Positions 45,344-54,401 are shown, counted from the first letter of the stretch. The stretch: 64,000 bases of DNA from Bacillus sp. EAC (GCF_002156875.1 NZ_NCSY01000003.1:186001-250000); one strand, 5' to 3'. Numbers and translations are program-made. Notes: a model not told the origin generated them from the sequence alone.

Positions 45344-46552
45344 GTGAAAATTACTTTTAAAACAGTCTTCTCACCTATTACTTATATTTTTATTCTTTTG
45401 GGATGTTATTTCTTGATCCAAAAAATCCCATCTTTCACACCTCCTGTTATACTTGTTATTAAGTATTCTTCATATGTTATATTTGGATTAGGAATCACCT
45501 TAAGCATTCGATTTAATCGAGGGAGGGTTTTCCTGATAATTTTACTACTTATCCTATCTCAATTGTTTCTGAACCGTTATTCAGAATTGTCAATAAATAT
45601 TACAAATTATTCTCAGGTCCTTTATCCCCTGATGTGCTTGCTTATACCTCTTAATATCATTACTTTCGCGCACTTAAAGGAAAGAGGCTTATTCTCTTTA
45701 TGGGGAAAAGTACGTATCACTCTTATATTAATCGAGCTGTTTTGTATTTATAAAATTGCTGTGTCCAATAACTCGTCAATACAAAAGGTATTGAATTATA
45801 AATTCATAAATCTCCCTTTAGAGAAAACTATTATGAATCAAACAGCTCTGCTAATATTCATTTTAACGCTTATATTTTTTATAATAAAAGCCTATGTGAA
45901 AAATAGTGTCTTTGAAGTACGATTAGTTGGTGTTATTATCTCTGTTTTCACAGCCCTCTTATTCGTTAATGATAAAATATCTTTTTCTATATTTCTAAGT
46001 GCCGCTGGTTTAATGTTAATTATCAGCATCATTGAGGACTCCTACTCCATGGCATATCTTGATGAACTTACGGGAATTCCTTCACGCCGCGCCCTAAGGG
46101 AGAACTTGATGAAACTAGGCAATAAATATGTTATAGCGATGGTAGATATTGATTTTTTCAAAAAATTCAATGATAAATACGGGCATGATGTTGGAGATGA
46201 TGTTTTAAAATTGGTAGCTTCTAATTTAGTGCAGGTCACAGGTGGTGGGAAAGCCTTTCGTTATGGTGGGGAAGAATTTACAATTCTGTTTCCAGGCAAA
46301 TCTATAAATGACGTAATACCACATTTGGAAAGCTTACGTGAACAAGTATCCAAATCAGGATACACCAAAAAAGCATCAAAAGATCAAAAATCAAAATCAA
46401 AACGTGGAAATTCAAGCCAATTATTTGTTACAATCAGCATGGGAGTATGTGAGAAAAACAGTAAATATAAGGATTCTAACGATGTAATAAAAGGTGCTGA
46501 CAAAGCCCTGTACAGAGCTAAGAAAAAAGGTCGAAACTGTGTCAGTAAATAA
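45344..46552 (+). CDS. Membrane-bound diguanylate cyclase (GGDEF)
   Basis: 402 residues. About seven N-terminal membrane helices (to residue ~235) are followed by a GGDEF domain: substrate Asp in MVDIDFFKKFNDKYGHDVGDD and the active GGEEF in FRYGGEEFTILFPG. It should make cyclic di-GMP from two GTP. The product-inhibition site RxxD expected five residues before GGEEF is missing (TGGGKAF there), so feedback control may be absent. A basic insertion (KKASKDQKSKSKRG) interrupts the domain before VTISMGV. GTG start at 45344 behind AAAGGAGGT. Single gene with its own terminator. Confidence 0.9.
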   Translation: MKITFKTVFSPITYIFILLGCYFLIQKIPSFTPPVILVIKYSSYVIFGLGITLSIRFNRGRVFLIILLLILSQLFLNRYSELSINITNYSQVLYPLMCLLIPLNIITFAHLKERGLFSLWGKVRITLILIELFCIYKIAVSNNSSIQKVLNYKFINLPLEKTIMNQTALLIFILTLIFFIIKAYVKNSVFEVRLVGVIISVFTALLFVNDKISFSIFLSAAGLMLIISIIEDSYSMAYLDELTGIPSRRALRENLMKLGNKYVIAMVDIDFFKKFNDKYGHDVGDDVLKLVASNLVQVTGGGKAFRYGGEEFTILFPGKSINDVIPHLESLREQVSKSGYTKKASKDQKSKSKRGNSSQLFVTISMGVCEKNSKYKDSNDVIKGADKALYRAKKKGRNCVSK

Positions 46553-46581
46553 CAGCTGAATAGTACGATTTTTTCCCATAA

Positions 46582-46637
46582 CAAAAACGCCTCTAATGAA
46601 ATATAGTTTAACTATACGACATTAAAGGTGTTTTTTT
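46582..46637 (+). terminator. Hairpin terminator of the diguanylate cyclase gene
   Basis: AAACGCCTCTAATG pairs imperfectly with CATTAAAGGTGTTT around an inner ATATAGTTTAACTATA hairpin, followed by TTTTTCTT. The 46640-46788 stretch is otherwise featureless. Confidence 0.7.
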
Positions 46638-46788
46638 CTTGAGTCCCACTTTAAGGGTTCATCTAAAGCGCTGGAACCTTTTTATTAGTGGTGAAAGAGC
46701 TTGGGTCTCTCGGAAGGTCATACCCCATTCGCTTATTTTCAAACAAAGGCAAGTATTCTAATTAATATAACTCCCGCAAAAGTCTACA

Positions 46789-47268
46789 TCATTTATGATA
46801 TGGTTCATTTCTGTTAATCCTAAAAGCACGATACACCTGTTCAACCAATATGAGTTTCATTAATTGATGTGGAAATGTCATTTTTGAAAATGATAGAGTA
46901 TCATCCGACCTTTTCATCACCGCTTCACTCAGTCCAAGTGATCCTCCGATAACAAAAGCTACTTTACTATTTCCATACGTTGCTAACTGATCTATTTTTT
47001 TTGCAAGTGATTCTGAAGAATGCTCTTTACCGTTTATGGCAAGCGCAATTACATACGAATCTTCTGAAATTTTACTTAGTATTCTTTCTCCTTCTTTTTC
47101 CTTTACGATTAGCATATCTGCATCACTTAAATTTTCTGGTGCTTTTTCATCTGGAACTTCGATAATTTCCATTTTGGCATAACCAGATAATCGTTTTATG
47201 TATTCATCTATCCCCATTTTTAAATATTTCTCTTTTAACTTTCCAACACTGATTATTGAGATATTCAC
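46789..47268 (-). CDS. rlmH: 23S rRNA (pseudouridine1915-N3)-methyltransferase RlmH
   Basis: 159 residues, the standard RlmH size. A SPOUT-fold methyltransferase that methylates pseudouridine 1915 in helix 69 of 23S rRNA using SAM. The knot region is seen in [18 protein letters not shown] and the C-terminal [18 protein letters not shown], ending in the conserved NEPYHK. It starts with GTG at 47268 behind GTGAGGATACAGT. It is the usual neighbour of the wal cluster; the preceding DNA carries DnaA boxes. Confidence 0.96.
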   Translation of the reverse strand: MNISIISVGKLKEKYLKMGIDEYIKRLSGYAKMEIIEVPDEKAPENLSDADMLIVKEKEGERILSKISEDSYVIALAINGKEHSSESLAKKIDQLATYGNSKVAFVIGGSLGLSEAVMKRSDDTLSFSKMTFPHQLMKLILVEQVYRAFRINRNEPYHK

Positions 47269-47293
47269 ACTGTATCCTCACTTTACAAACAAG

Positions 47294-47463
47294 TTATCCA
47301 CAAAACTTATCCACATACCCACAATTTCTATCCACATTTAGTGGGAGAATCTATGTTCGATACAATATATATGGCATCATTTTGACAATATTCACAGCTT
47401 GTGGATATTTTTTGAGTTTTTTCGACTTTATTCAACAAAGGTGTTTCATTATACTTATCCACA
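47294..47463. promoter_or_regulatory. DnaA-box cluster
   Basis: Three exact TTATCCACA boxes (47294-47302, 47307-47315, 47455-47463) and two one-mismatch boxes (CTATCCACA 47328-47336; TGTGGATAT on the plus strand 47400-47408) lie in 170 bp, overlapping the small CxxH/CxxC gene and the rlmH upstream region. The boxes are seen directly. From memory, B. subtilis has an origin-proximal DnaA-box cluster near yydA, the older name of rlmH, that helps restrain initiation. The same role is inferred here. Confidence 0.75.
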
Positions 47464-47519
47464 AAATCATCAAGTGCCCATTCTATATGTTCATTGCAAC
47501 TTAATATCTTTTTTTCCAT
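47328..47519 (-). CDS. CxxH/CxxC small zinc-ribbon-type protein
   Basis: 63 residues with SCNEHIEWALDDFVD near the N-terminus (CxxH) and STSCEYCQNDAIYIV near the C-terminus (CxxC). These match the small CxxH/CxxC protein family found next to rlmH in Bacillaceae, which probably binds zinc and has no known function. AAGGAGATGAGCAAAA precedes the ATG at 47519. DnaA boxes fall inside the gene, so the DNA may be under double constraint. Confidence 0.85.
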   Translation of the reverse strand: MEKKILSCNEHIEWALDDFVDKYNETPLLNKVEKTQKISTSCEYCQNDAIYIVSNIDSPTKCG

Positions 47520-47592
47520 TTTTGCTCATCTCCTTATTTTTACACAAAAAAAGAAGGGAAAGTAAACTCTCCCCTTTAGCATACGTTCATTA

Positions 47593-48387
47593 TTATACAT
47601 ACACTATATCTGTCGGTTTTTGAGGATCTGTATGATGAAGTGCAAATTGACTCCCCACTTCAAACCCTTTTCCCTCTAATACCTGAGTAACAGACATTTT
47701 GGCAAGCTCTTTCATGTTATTATCTTGGCTTAAATGCGCAAGATAAATACGCTTCGTTTTATCTCCTATCACATCAGACATTGCTAATGCAGCATCTTCA
47801 TTTGAAACGTGACCAACATCACTTAATATACGTCGTTTAATGCTCCACGGATATTTTCCCATACGTAGCATTTCAACATCATGATTACTTTCAAAAATGT
47901 ACATATCTGCGTTTGATATAATACCTTTCATTCGATCACTTACATAACCTGTATCCGTAATTGTTACAAATTTTTTCCCGTTGTGATGAAACACGTAAAA
48001 CATTGGTTCAGCAGCATCATGTGATACGCCAAAAGATTCGACTTCAATATCCCCAAACTGATGCGTCGTTTCCATATTAAAGATGAACTTTTGCTCCGTT
48101 GGAATATCTCCAATTAAGTGGTTCATTGCTTTCCATGTTTTTTCATTTGCATAAATAGGAACTTGGTATCTCCTAGCAAGTACACCAAGTCCTTTAATAT
48201 GATCACTATGCTCATGTGTAACAAGAATGCCAGAAACTTCTTTGAGATCTCTGTTAATATCTTTCGCTAACGCTTCCATCGCCTTACCGCTTAGTCCCGC
48301 ATCAACTAAAAGTTTTGTTTGCTCCGTCCCAACGTACAACGCATTTCCGGTACTTCCACTTGCAAGTACACTAAAATGCAAACTCAT
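47593..48387 (-). CDS. walJ: Metallo-beta-lactamase-fold hydrolase WalJ (YycJ)
   Basis: 264 residues. The metal-binding signature is [17 protein letters not shown] (near residue 58), with further ligands in [12 protein letters not shown] and [10 protein letters not shown], and the C-terminal [11 protein letters not shown]. WalJ/YycJ has 5'-to-3' exonuclease activity on DNA and is linked to cell-wall and replication coordination. It is the last gene of walRKHIJ. An htrA-like protease gene, present after walJ in B. subtilis, is not here. Confidence 0.95.
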   Translation of the reverse strand: MSLHFSVLASGSTGNALYVGTEQTKLLVDAGLSGKAMEALAKDINRDLKEVSGILVTHEHSDHIKGLGVLARRYQVPIYANEKTWKAMNHLIGDIPTEQKFIFNMETTHQFGDIEVESFGVSHDAAEPMFYVFHHNGKKFVTITDTGYVSDRMKGIISNADMYIFESNHDVEMLRMGKYPWSIKRRILSDVGHVSNEDAALAMSDVIGDKTKRIYLAHLSQDNNMKELAKMSVTQVLEGKGFEVGSQFALHHTDPQKPTDIVYV

Positions 48388-48389
48388 TT

Positions 48390-49187
48390 CTATTCACTCC
48401 ATTTTTCATCTTCAATCTTATTTACTTGTCCCTCGATCGCATTGACAAAATAGTCTTGTCTATCATTTACAACTAAATGCCATGCAGGCGCGATGACTTT
48501 TACGCCTGTTGATAACGGAATTAAAGTGTAATATCCAAAATCAACTTTTGTTACACGATCGCTTGGTTTAAGCTCGTCTTTTACATAAAGGTTTTCAATT
48601 GCTTTAATAGCAGGTAATACCTCTTGAACACTTTCTTTATCAATTTCTTTCAAGTCTTCTAAATATCTTTGACGATATGATACAATTTCGTCTTTTTCAT
48701 TGTACTTAATTTCTATAACAGAACTTTCGATATTATAAATTAAACGATCTTTATAAATCTGACAGAAATAGATTGTTTTCGAATTTAAATCTGTCTTACA
48801 GAAACGATAACTTTTTCCATTCCAAACATACTCATTAATAAAATTCTCTAAAAAGAAAATTCGATTTGTATCTGGAAGCTTTACCTTGTTTTTTAATTGA
48901 CTCTGAATGACATCACGATATATTTCAATATCTTGTCCTTTAAGACTCGAAATGGTTTTCTCATTGAAAACTTTACTATTACCAGTAAGATAAGACACCT
49001 TTAATGATTCTTTAGGTAATGGAACATAGGTAATGTCATTGGCTTTTAGTTGTTCTTCTATAGTTGATTCTGCTATTAAGTCTAGCTGATCGCTACTTCT
49101 TTTTTGATAATATTGAATCGCCAAGAAGATATCAAGTACTAAAAAAGTTAATATAAATATTGTTTTGATTCTACTCCAATCCAACAA
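48390..49187 (-). CDS. walI: WalI (YycI), WalK regulator
   Basis: 265 residues: a single N-terminal membrane helix ([20 protein letters not shown]) and an extracellular YycI domain. In Bacillus WalH and WalI interact with WalK in the membrane and restrain its kinase activity. It probably starts with TTG at 49187 behind GGGGTGAATA, overlapping walH by 17 nt. Confidence 0.95.
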   Translation of the reverse strand: MLDWSRIKTIFILTFLVLDIFLAIQYYQKRSSDQLDLIAESTIEEQLKANDITYVPLPKESLKVSYLTGNSKVFNEKTISSLKGQDIEIYRDVIQSQLKNKVKLPDTNRIFFLENFINEYVWNGKSYRFCKTDLNSKTIYFCQIYKDRLIYNIESSVIEIKYNEKDEIVSYRQRYLEDLKEIDKESVQEVLPAIKAIENLYVKDELKPSDRVTKVDFGYYTLIPLSTGVKVIAPAWHLVVNDRQDYFVNAIEGQVNKIEDEKWSE

Positions 49188-50526
49188 TATTCACCCCAGT
49201 TCTACTGAGCAAATCTTGATCGATTTTCTTAAAAGAATCTCCATAATAGATGACCCAAACAGGCTTCAACTGGATTGCTCGATTATAATAAAATTTATTA
49301 ATTTGGTCTTCATCACCATCAAATATAGTTTCGTATCCCAAAGTAATATCTTTGATCAGCGATTTATTAATCGACTTATTATTATCTAAAACCTCCATAA
49401 TTTGAGGTCCAGACATTAATTCCATTTCACTTTCTTTTTTCTCCATTTGTAAATTCAGTTTATATAATGGACGTTTATAAGTTTGAATATCATCTTGTTT
49501 TCCCAATTTAGTCGCAATTGTCGCGTTCTTAAAAACAGGTAAATTGTTAATATTAAGCCTATAGAAAATCTCATTGTTTTCAGGCTTAATGCCAGATAAC
49601 ACATATCCGTCTGTCCAACCTCCGTGCCCATTTATAAACTCTACACTTTTTTGGATTAGTACGTTGGGACTTTGGTTTTCATCAGCAGCTATTGTCGGGT
49701 TTACAAACGTAATCGAACGATTTAATGGAGAAACAGTCATTAATCTTGTCCCATCAGTATACGTATCGCCAGAGTCACTACTCTCTTTACGCACATTAGT
49801 AGGGTCGATAAATATTGCATCTTTAAATTTATCTACTTCAATATCAGACGTTAAAAACTCCATCGTTTTTAATTTTACTGTTTGTTTAGGTAAATAGATT
49901 GTTTTTCCTGTTTGCAACTTATATTTAACACTATCTGTATAATGCTTGTAATTGGATTTTATTTTCCCTACCGCTGAAATAATACCCGAATTATCAAACG
50001 TTGCATCATAAAGTAAATTTAGAGAATCATTAACAAAATAGATTTTCGAAGAGGTCTCCTGTTTTTGAGACATTCTTATAACGATTCTGTCGAAAACAAT
50101 ATTTTGCAATCTTTTTGAATCTAATTTAAATATTTTATCTAATGTTTCAATTGGGATTAATGTAGGAAAAATGATTTCAATTTTGTTTTTTCCTTTTGTA
50201 ATTCCCTGGAAATTTTGCTCAGAAGTATCACTGGTCAAGTTTTCAAAATTAGATATTTCTACTTTCTGTAAAGCCTTATAAAGAGGTAATATATTACTTT
50301 GTTTTGATGTTACAAAATGCTTATTGGACTCATGTACAACTACTTGACTTGGAATCACGATATTTTCAAAATCTTTCTGCGCACCAATTTTAACATTTTG
50401 TATATAATCACGTTGGATTGGATCGTAAGTAGGCTTATATGACCAAAGTCTATACGATAAAACTAAGCTTAAAATAACTAAACTAGTAAGTGCAATTGAT
50501 TTGATACGTTCTCTCTTCATCCCCAC
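49171..50526 (-). CDS. walH: WalH (YycH), WalK regulator
   Basis: 451 residues: an N-terminal helix (SIALTSLVILSLVLSYRLW) and a large extracellular YycH domain. It forms a complex with WalI and WalK and negatively tunes the WalRK system. The start may be GTG at 50526 or ATG at 50520 (MKRERIKS). It overlaps walK by about 10 nt. Confidence 0.95.
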   Translation of the reverse strand: MGMKRERIKSIALTSLVILSLVLSYRLWSYKPTYDPIQRDYIQNVKIGAQKDFENIVIPSQVVVHESNKHFVTSKQSNILPLYKALQKVEISNFENLTSDTSEQNFQGITKGKNKIEIIFPTLIPIETLDKIFKLDSKRLQNIVFDRIVIRMSQKQETSSKIYFVNDSLNLLYDATFDNSGIISAVGKIKSNYKHYTDSVKYKLQTGKTIYLPKQTVKLKTMEFLTSDIEVDKFKDAIFIDPTNVRKESSDSGDTYTDGTRLMTVSPLNRSITFVNPTIAADENQSPNVLIQKSVEFINGHGGWTDGYVLSGIKPENNEIFYRLNINNLPVFKNATIATKLGKQDDIQTYKRPLYKLNLQMEKKESEMELMSGPQIMEVLDNNKSINKSLIKDITLGYETIFDGDEDQINKFYYNRAIQLKPVWVIYYGDSFKKIDQDLLSRTGVNIVGLE

Positions 50527-52361
50527 TCATCCTCTTGGTCATCAGCTACTGGAAGTGTAAAATAGACTGTAGTACCCTTTCCTTCTTCACTTTTAGCCCA
50601 AATATGACCATCATGCGCATAAATCATTTCTTTAGCAATTGCGAGTCCAAGACCAGTACCTCCTACTTGTCTAGAACGTGCTTTATCAACTCGGTAAAAA
50701 CGATCAAATATTTTCGCTAAATTATCTTTTGGAATTCCCATACCCTCGTCAGTTATGCTAATCAGTATCTGATCTCTTGATTCCTTAATTCGATAAGTTA
50801 CTTTTCCACCCTCTGGCGAATATTTTAAAGCATTTGAAATGATATTATCTAAAACCTGAGTAATTTTATCTTCGTCAATAAAAACAAAACGGGTTTTGTT
50901 TAAAAACTCTCGCTTGAAAGATACTGCTTGTGATTTACTCATTTCAAAACGATCGATAATACGATTAAATAGATCTGTAAAGTTAACCCAATCTTTCGTT
51001 AATCGATATTCAGTACTATCAAGTTTAGATAATTGCAATAGGTCATTAACCAATCGAATCATTCGTTCAGTTTCATCTTGAGTTACTTGCAGGAATTTAG
51101 GAGCAATTTCCTTATTCTCCCAAGCTCCATCTGATAAAGCCTCTAAATAACTTCTCATAGTTGTTAATGGTGTTCTTAATTCATGTGATACATTAGCAAC
51201 AAATTCTCTTCGCTCTTGTTCTATTTTTTCTTGCTCTGTTACATCATATAGTACAGCAATTAAACCATTTACTTTGCCTGTATCTTTTTGAATCGTCGAG
51301 AAGCTTGCCCTAATAATCATCGGTCTTTTATTTTCACTGTAATCTAGCATAATCGAATCCGGCTCTTCGTATAAATCATCTAATGTATTAACTTTTTCAA
51401 TTCCTAAAACTTCTAAAATTGATTTATTTAATACTGTTTCACGTGAAACATTCAACATCGCTTCAGCTGGATCATTTAATAAGATAATTTTCCCTCTACG
51501 GTCTGTTGCAATTACTCCATCAGTCATATGCTCTAATACCGATTGTAATTTTCTTCTTTCACCTTCCGTAGATGCCCTGGCCTGTTGTAAGTTTCGAGAT
51601 AAATTATTAAATGAAATTGTTAATTCTCCAATTTCATCTTCACTATATGCCTTTAATCGACGTGAGAAATTCCCCTTCGCCATTTCCTGAGCTTGTCTTC
51701 TTATTTCAGAGATTGGCTTTGTAATTGCCTTTGCAAGTAAAATCCCTAAAATCGAAGTAATAGCTACAGCTATAAGTGTACCCGTTGAAAAAATACGATT
51801 GATTAAAGTCATTCTGTCATACGTACTTTCCATGGATGCACTAGTATAAATAGCCGCGACAGTTCCGTCATCTTCTTCAACAGGAACTACAATTATTCTC
51901 ATCCGATGTCCATTTTTAGGATCAATTAATACTTTTTCAGTTGTTGTTCCGACTAATAATGTTCTTGTTATCAATAAATCAGTTGTTCTTTTACCAACAA
52001 TTGAACGATTATTGGAATCTGATGTAGCAATCACTTCACTATTTTGATTTACGACCCTTACATCAGAGATTCCAATATTTCCAACTTCAGAAACAACATC
52101 TGAAACTATTTTTTGTATATTTGTTTTAATTTCTGGATCATCAAGTGTTTTCTTTTTTTCGTACTCCATCTTGATATTATAGGCCAGCATATTGGCACGA
52201 TCGCTAATTGACGCAGAAAAGTTATTAACTAACTGTTTTTCTAGCTCTCTTGAAAAATACACGCTGATAACCTGCATAGCAACTAATATGAGTAAAATGT
52301 ATACTAGTACGAATTTAAATACGATTGATTGAAATAACCCTACTTTATTATAGGCTGCCAT
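50517..52361 (-). CDS. walK: Essential sensor histidine kinase WalK
   Basis: 614 residues with two membrane helices (about 13-33 and 185-205) around an extracellular PAS-like domain, then HAMP (AQEMAKGNFSRRLKAY) and a cytoplasmic PAS (HMTDGVIATDRRGKIILLN). The phospho-acceptor His is in FVANVSHELRTPLTTMRSYL, and the ATPase boxes are DNIISNALKYSPEGG, DEGMGIPKDN and GTGLGLAIAKEM. It controls cell-wall hydrolase genes during growth through WalR. It overlaps walR by one base and walH by 10 nt. Confidence 0.97.
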   Translation of the reverse strand: MAAYNKVGLFQSIVFKFVLVYILLILVAMQVISVYFSRELEKQLVNNFSASISDRANMLAYNIKMEYEKKKTLDDPEIKTNIQKIVSDVVSEVGNIGISDVRVVNQNSEVIATSDSNNRSIVGKRTTDLLITRTLLVGTTTEKVLIDPKNGHRMRIIVVPVEEDDGTVAAIYTSASMESTYDRMTLINRIFSTGTLIAVAITSILGILLAKAITKPISEIRRQAQEMAKGNFSRRLKAYSEDEIGELTISFNNLSRNLQQARASTEGERRKLQSVLEHMTDGVIATDRRGKIILLNDPAEAMLNVSRETVLNKSILEVLGIEKVNTLDDLYEEPDSIMLDYSENKRPMIIRASFSTIQKDTGKVNGLIAVLYDVTEQEKIEQERREFVANVSHELRTPLTTMRSYLEALSDGAWENKEIAPKFLQVTQDETERMIRLVNDLLQLSKLDSTEYRLTKDWVNFTDLFNRIIDRFEMSKSQAVSFKREFLNKTRFVFIDEDKITQVLDNIISNALKYSPEGGKVTYRIKESRDQILISITDEGMGIPKDNLAKIFDRFYRVDKARSRQVGGTGLGLAIAKEMIYAHDGHIWAKSEEGKGTTVYFTLPVADDQEDEWG

Positions 52362-53065
52362 TAATCTTGCTCCGGATCACGTAAGTAGTAGCCTACTCCT
52401 CTTCTTGTTACGATGAATAGCGGATAGCTTGGATTATCCTCAATTTTTTCACGTAATCTTCTAATTGTTACGTCGACAGTACGTACGTCTCCAAAGTAAT
52501 CATATCCCCAAACAGTTTGAAGTAAATGTTCTCTAGTCATTACTTGTCCTATATGCTTAGCTAAATAGTAAAGTAACTCAAATTCACGATGAGTTAACTC
52601 AATCTTTTCTCCTCGTTTTGTAACGATATATGCATTTGGATTAATTACAAGTGAACCAATTACAACTTCTACTGACTCTTCTTTTTCAGCCGTTGCTCCA
52701 GTTTGATGTCTTCTTAGGTTAGCCTTAACTCTGGCAAGCAACTCTCTCGTACTAAACGGTTTAGTTACATAGTCATCTGCTCCCATTTCAAGTCCTAATA
52801 CTTTATCTAATTCTGAGTCCTTCGCTGTAATCATGATAATAGGCATTTCATGATTTTTTCGAATTTCTCTACAAACTTCTAATCCATCTCGAATTGGAAG
52901 CATAATGTCTAGTAATACTAAGTCTGGAAGAAATTCATCAATTTTTTGTAAAGCTTCTTCCCCATCATACGCACAAACTATTTCAAAACCTTCTTTTTCT
53001 AGATTAAACTTTAATATATCTGCAATTGGCTTTTCATCATCGACTATTAATATTTTCTTATTCAT
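52361..53065 (-). CDS. walR: Essential response regulator WalR
   Basis: 234 residues. Receiver with DDE at 9-11, phospho-acceptor Asp in [13 protein letters not shown] and Lys in [11 protein letters not shown]. OmpR-type winged helix with [20 protein letters not shown] and [10 protein letters not shown]. It directs autolysin and wall-metabolism genes. The start is the ATG at 53065 ([10 protein letters not shown]) with AAGGAGTGCGGGGA upstream; longer in-frame extensions lack support. First gene of walRKHIJ. Confidence 0.97.
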   Translation of the reverse strand: MNKKILIVDDEKPIADILKFNLEKEGFEIVCAYDGEEALQKIDEFLPDLVLLDIMLPIRDGLEVCREIRKNHEMPIIMITAKDSELDKVLGLEMGADDYVTKPFSTRELLARVKANLRRHQTGATAEKEESVEVVIGSLVINPNAYIVTKRGEKIELTHREFELLYYLAKHIGQVMTREHLLQTVWGYDYFGDVRTVDVTIRRLREKIEDNPSYPLFIVTRRGVGYYLRDPEQD

Positions 53066-53273
53066 TCCCCGCACTCCTTTTCTAGTAAGTTCAGCTGCCT
53101 GTTTGTCTATTCTTATCTTTAGCAATTTAATAATAAATTAGGCAACAAATAAACTAATCATAGTAATTTCGTTTTGTAGGATTGTCTCTATAAATATACA
53201 ATACGACTAATAACTAACGTGTCCTTGTTTTTAACAAAAACAATATGAAATTTTATATCTTTTTTAGAAAAAA

Positions 53274-53302
53274 ACCCCTAGCTTGTTGCTAGAGGTTTAA
53301 TT
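53274..53302 (-). terminator. Intrinsic terminator between the rRNA/tRNA cluster and walR
   Basis: ACCCCTAGC (53274-53282) pairs with GCTAGAGGT (53288-53296), followed on the minus strand by TTTTTTTC. With the hairpin at 53412-53439 it isolates walR from ribosomal transcription. The rest of the 53066-53440 gap shows no gene. Confidence 0.8.
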
Positions 53303-53411
53303 CACTTACTTCTATTTTAAATTAAGTATGTTTTTTTGTAAAATACTTCACTAATTTGATCCTATAAATATCGGATAATCCTATGAATTATGAACCCATA
53401 TAGAAATAAAT

Positions 53412-53439
53412 AAAAACTACTGCATACACAGTAGTTTTT
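53412..53439 (-). terminator. Intrinsic terminator of the tRNA cluster
   Basis: AAAAACTACTG (53412-53422) pairs perfectly with CAGTAGTTTTT (53429-53439), followed on the minus strand by TTTTTATTTA, immediately after the tRNA 3' end. Confidence 0.9.
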
Positions 53440-53443
53440 ATGA

Positions 53444-53516
53444 TGGCTCGGGACGGAATCGAACCGCCGACCCCCTGCTTGTAAGGCAGGTGCTCTCCCA
53501 GCTGAGCTAATCCTCC
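53444..53516 (-). tRNA. Chimeric tRNA: Val(TAC) 5' body with Phe-type 3' end
   Basis: On the minus strand the gene begins GGAGGATTAGCTCAGCTGGG, with anticodon loop CTTACAA (anticodon TAC, Val). From the T-arm on it reads GGCGGTTCGATTCCGTC then CCGAGCC-A. A Val tRNA needs ATCCTCC to pair with GGAGGAT; CCGAGCC instead pairs with GGCTCGG, the 5' end of Bacillus tRNA-Phe. The acceptor stem therefore has only about two pairs and the tRNA should not function. tRNA-Val and tRNA-Phe share GTCGGCGGTTCGA, the likely join. The 3' end reads TCA rather than CCA. Confidence 0.8.
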
Positions 53517-53523
53517 ATCAAAA

Positions 53524-53638
53524 CCAAGCGACGTTCTACTCTCACAGGGGGAAACCCCCAACTACCATCGACGCTGAAGAGCTTAACTGCCGTGTTCGGT
53601 ATGGGAACGGGTGTGACCTCTTCGCTATCATCACTTGA
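53524..53638 (-). rRNA. rrf: 5S ribosomal RNA
   Basis: The minus strand carries the conserved Bacillus 5S blocks ATAGCGAAGAGGTCACACCC, CCATACCGAACACGG, AGTTAAGCTCTTCAGC and GTTTCCCCCTGTGAGAGTAG. Terminal strands CAAGTGATG and CGTCGCTTG pair. Length about 115 nt. It appears complete. Confidence 0.93.
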
Positions 53639-53769
53639 TTTATTTGCTTGGGACATTGATTATTATAACAAAATATCAATCAAAGTCAACATTTTTTTAA
53701 AGATATTTTAAAGTTTTTACACTTTTTTATACCTTCAAAACTAGATAATGTCATTATCAAACTTGTTAG

Positions 53770-53952
53770 TTAAGTCCTCGACCGATTAGTATCAGTCAGC
53801 TCCACGTGTCACCACGCTTCCACCTCTGACCTATCAACCTGATCATCTCTCAGGGGTCTTACTAGCTTAACGCTATGGGAAATCTCATCTTGAGGGGGGC
53901 TTCATGCTTAGATGCTTTCAGCACTTATCCCTTCCACACATAGCTACCCAGC
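53770..53952 (-). rRNA. rrl: 23S ribosomal RNA, 3'-terminal fragment only
   Basis: The minus strand matches the last ~183 nt of 23S rRNA: GAAAGCATCTAAGCATGAAG, AGATGAGATTTCCC, GGTTGATAGGTC, GTGGAAGCGTGGTGACACG and the 3' end GGTCGAGGACTTAAC. Similarity stops after GGGTAGCTATGTGTGG toward the 5' side (plus position 53952), where purA sequence begins. About 2.7 kb of 23S and the whole 16S are missing. The 53639-53769 spacer to 5S is a normal AT-rich internal spacer. Confidence 0.9.
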
Positions 53953-53953
53953 C

Positions 53954-54304
53954 TCTGGTCCTACCGAGAACACAGACAAAGGTATACCTACTAATTGAGA
54001 TACACGCTCTACATAGTGTCTTGCGTTAACTGGCAGTTCATTTAGTGTTTTCACACCCGTTATATCTTCTGTCCAGCCTGGAAGTTCTTCGTATACTGGT
54101 TCACACTCTGAAAGTTGTTTTAAGCTAGCAGGGAACTCAGAGATTGTCTCTCCACGGTATTTGTATGCTACACATATCTTAACTGTTTCTAGGCCTGTTA
54201 AAACGTCAATAGAGTTAAGTGATAAATCAGTGATTCCACTTACGCGACGAGCATGACGTACAACAACACTATCAAACCAACCAACACGTCTTGGTCTTCC
54301 TGTA
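53954..54304 (-). pseudogene. Exact 351-bp duplicate of the 3' part of purA (non-functional fragment)
   Basis: Every base of 53954-54304 is identical to 54577-54927, at a constant offset of 623 bp. It codes for an internal to near-C-terminal part of adenylosuccinate synthetase (from [14 protein letters not shown] to LSVFSVGP), without the catalytic N-terminus and without the last 13 residues. An open frame of 130 codons (53944-54336) can be read through it, beginning with unrelated residues from the tRNA-Lys side and ending in rRNA sequence. It is fused on one side to broken 23S rRNA and on the other to the spacer after tRNA-Lys. Confidence 0.9.
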
Positions 54305-54328
54305 AAACCATAATATAAAAATAAAAGA

Positions 54329-54401
54329 TGAGCCATGAAGGATTCGAACCTTCGACCCTCTGATTAAAAGTCAGATGCTCTACCTACTGAGCTAATGGCT
54401 C
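54329..54401 (-). tRNA. tRNA-Lys (TTT)
   Basis: On the minus strand GAGCCAT (acceptor), GCTC..GAGC D-stem, anticodon loop CTTTTAA (anticodon TTT, Lys), T-loop GGTTCGAATCC and ATGGCTC closing the acceptor stem. 73 nt; CCA is not encoded (ATC follows). First gene of the ribosomal cluster downstream of purA, with its own promoter. Confidence 0.95.

Noticed and set aside
46640-46788. Further copy of the GC-rich dispersed repeat
   Set aside because: Only a few short words in common; not enough to call homology.
53944-54336. 130-codon open frame as a real short adenylosuccinate synthetase
   Set aside because: Lacks the catalytic N-terminus, ends in rRNA sequence and is an exact copy of part of purA; treated as a pseudogene fragment.
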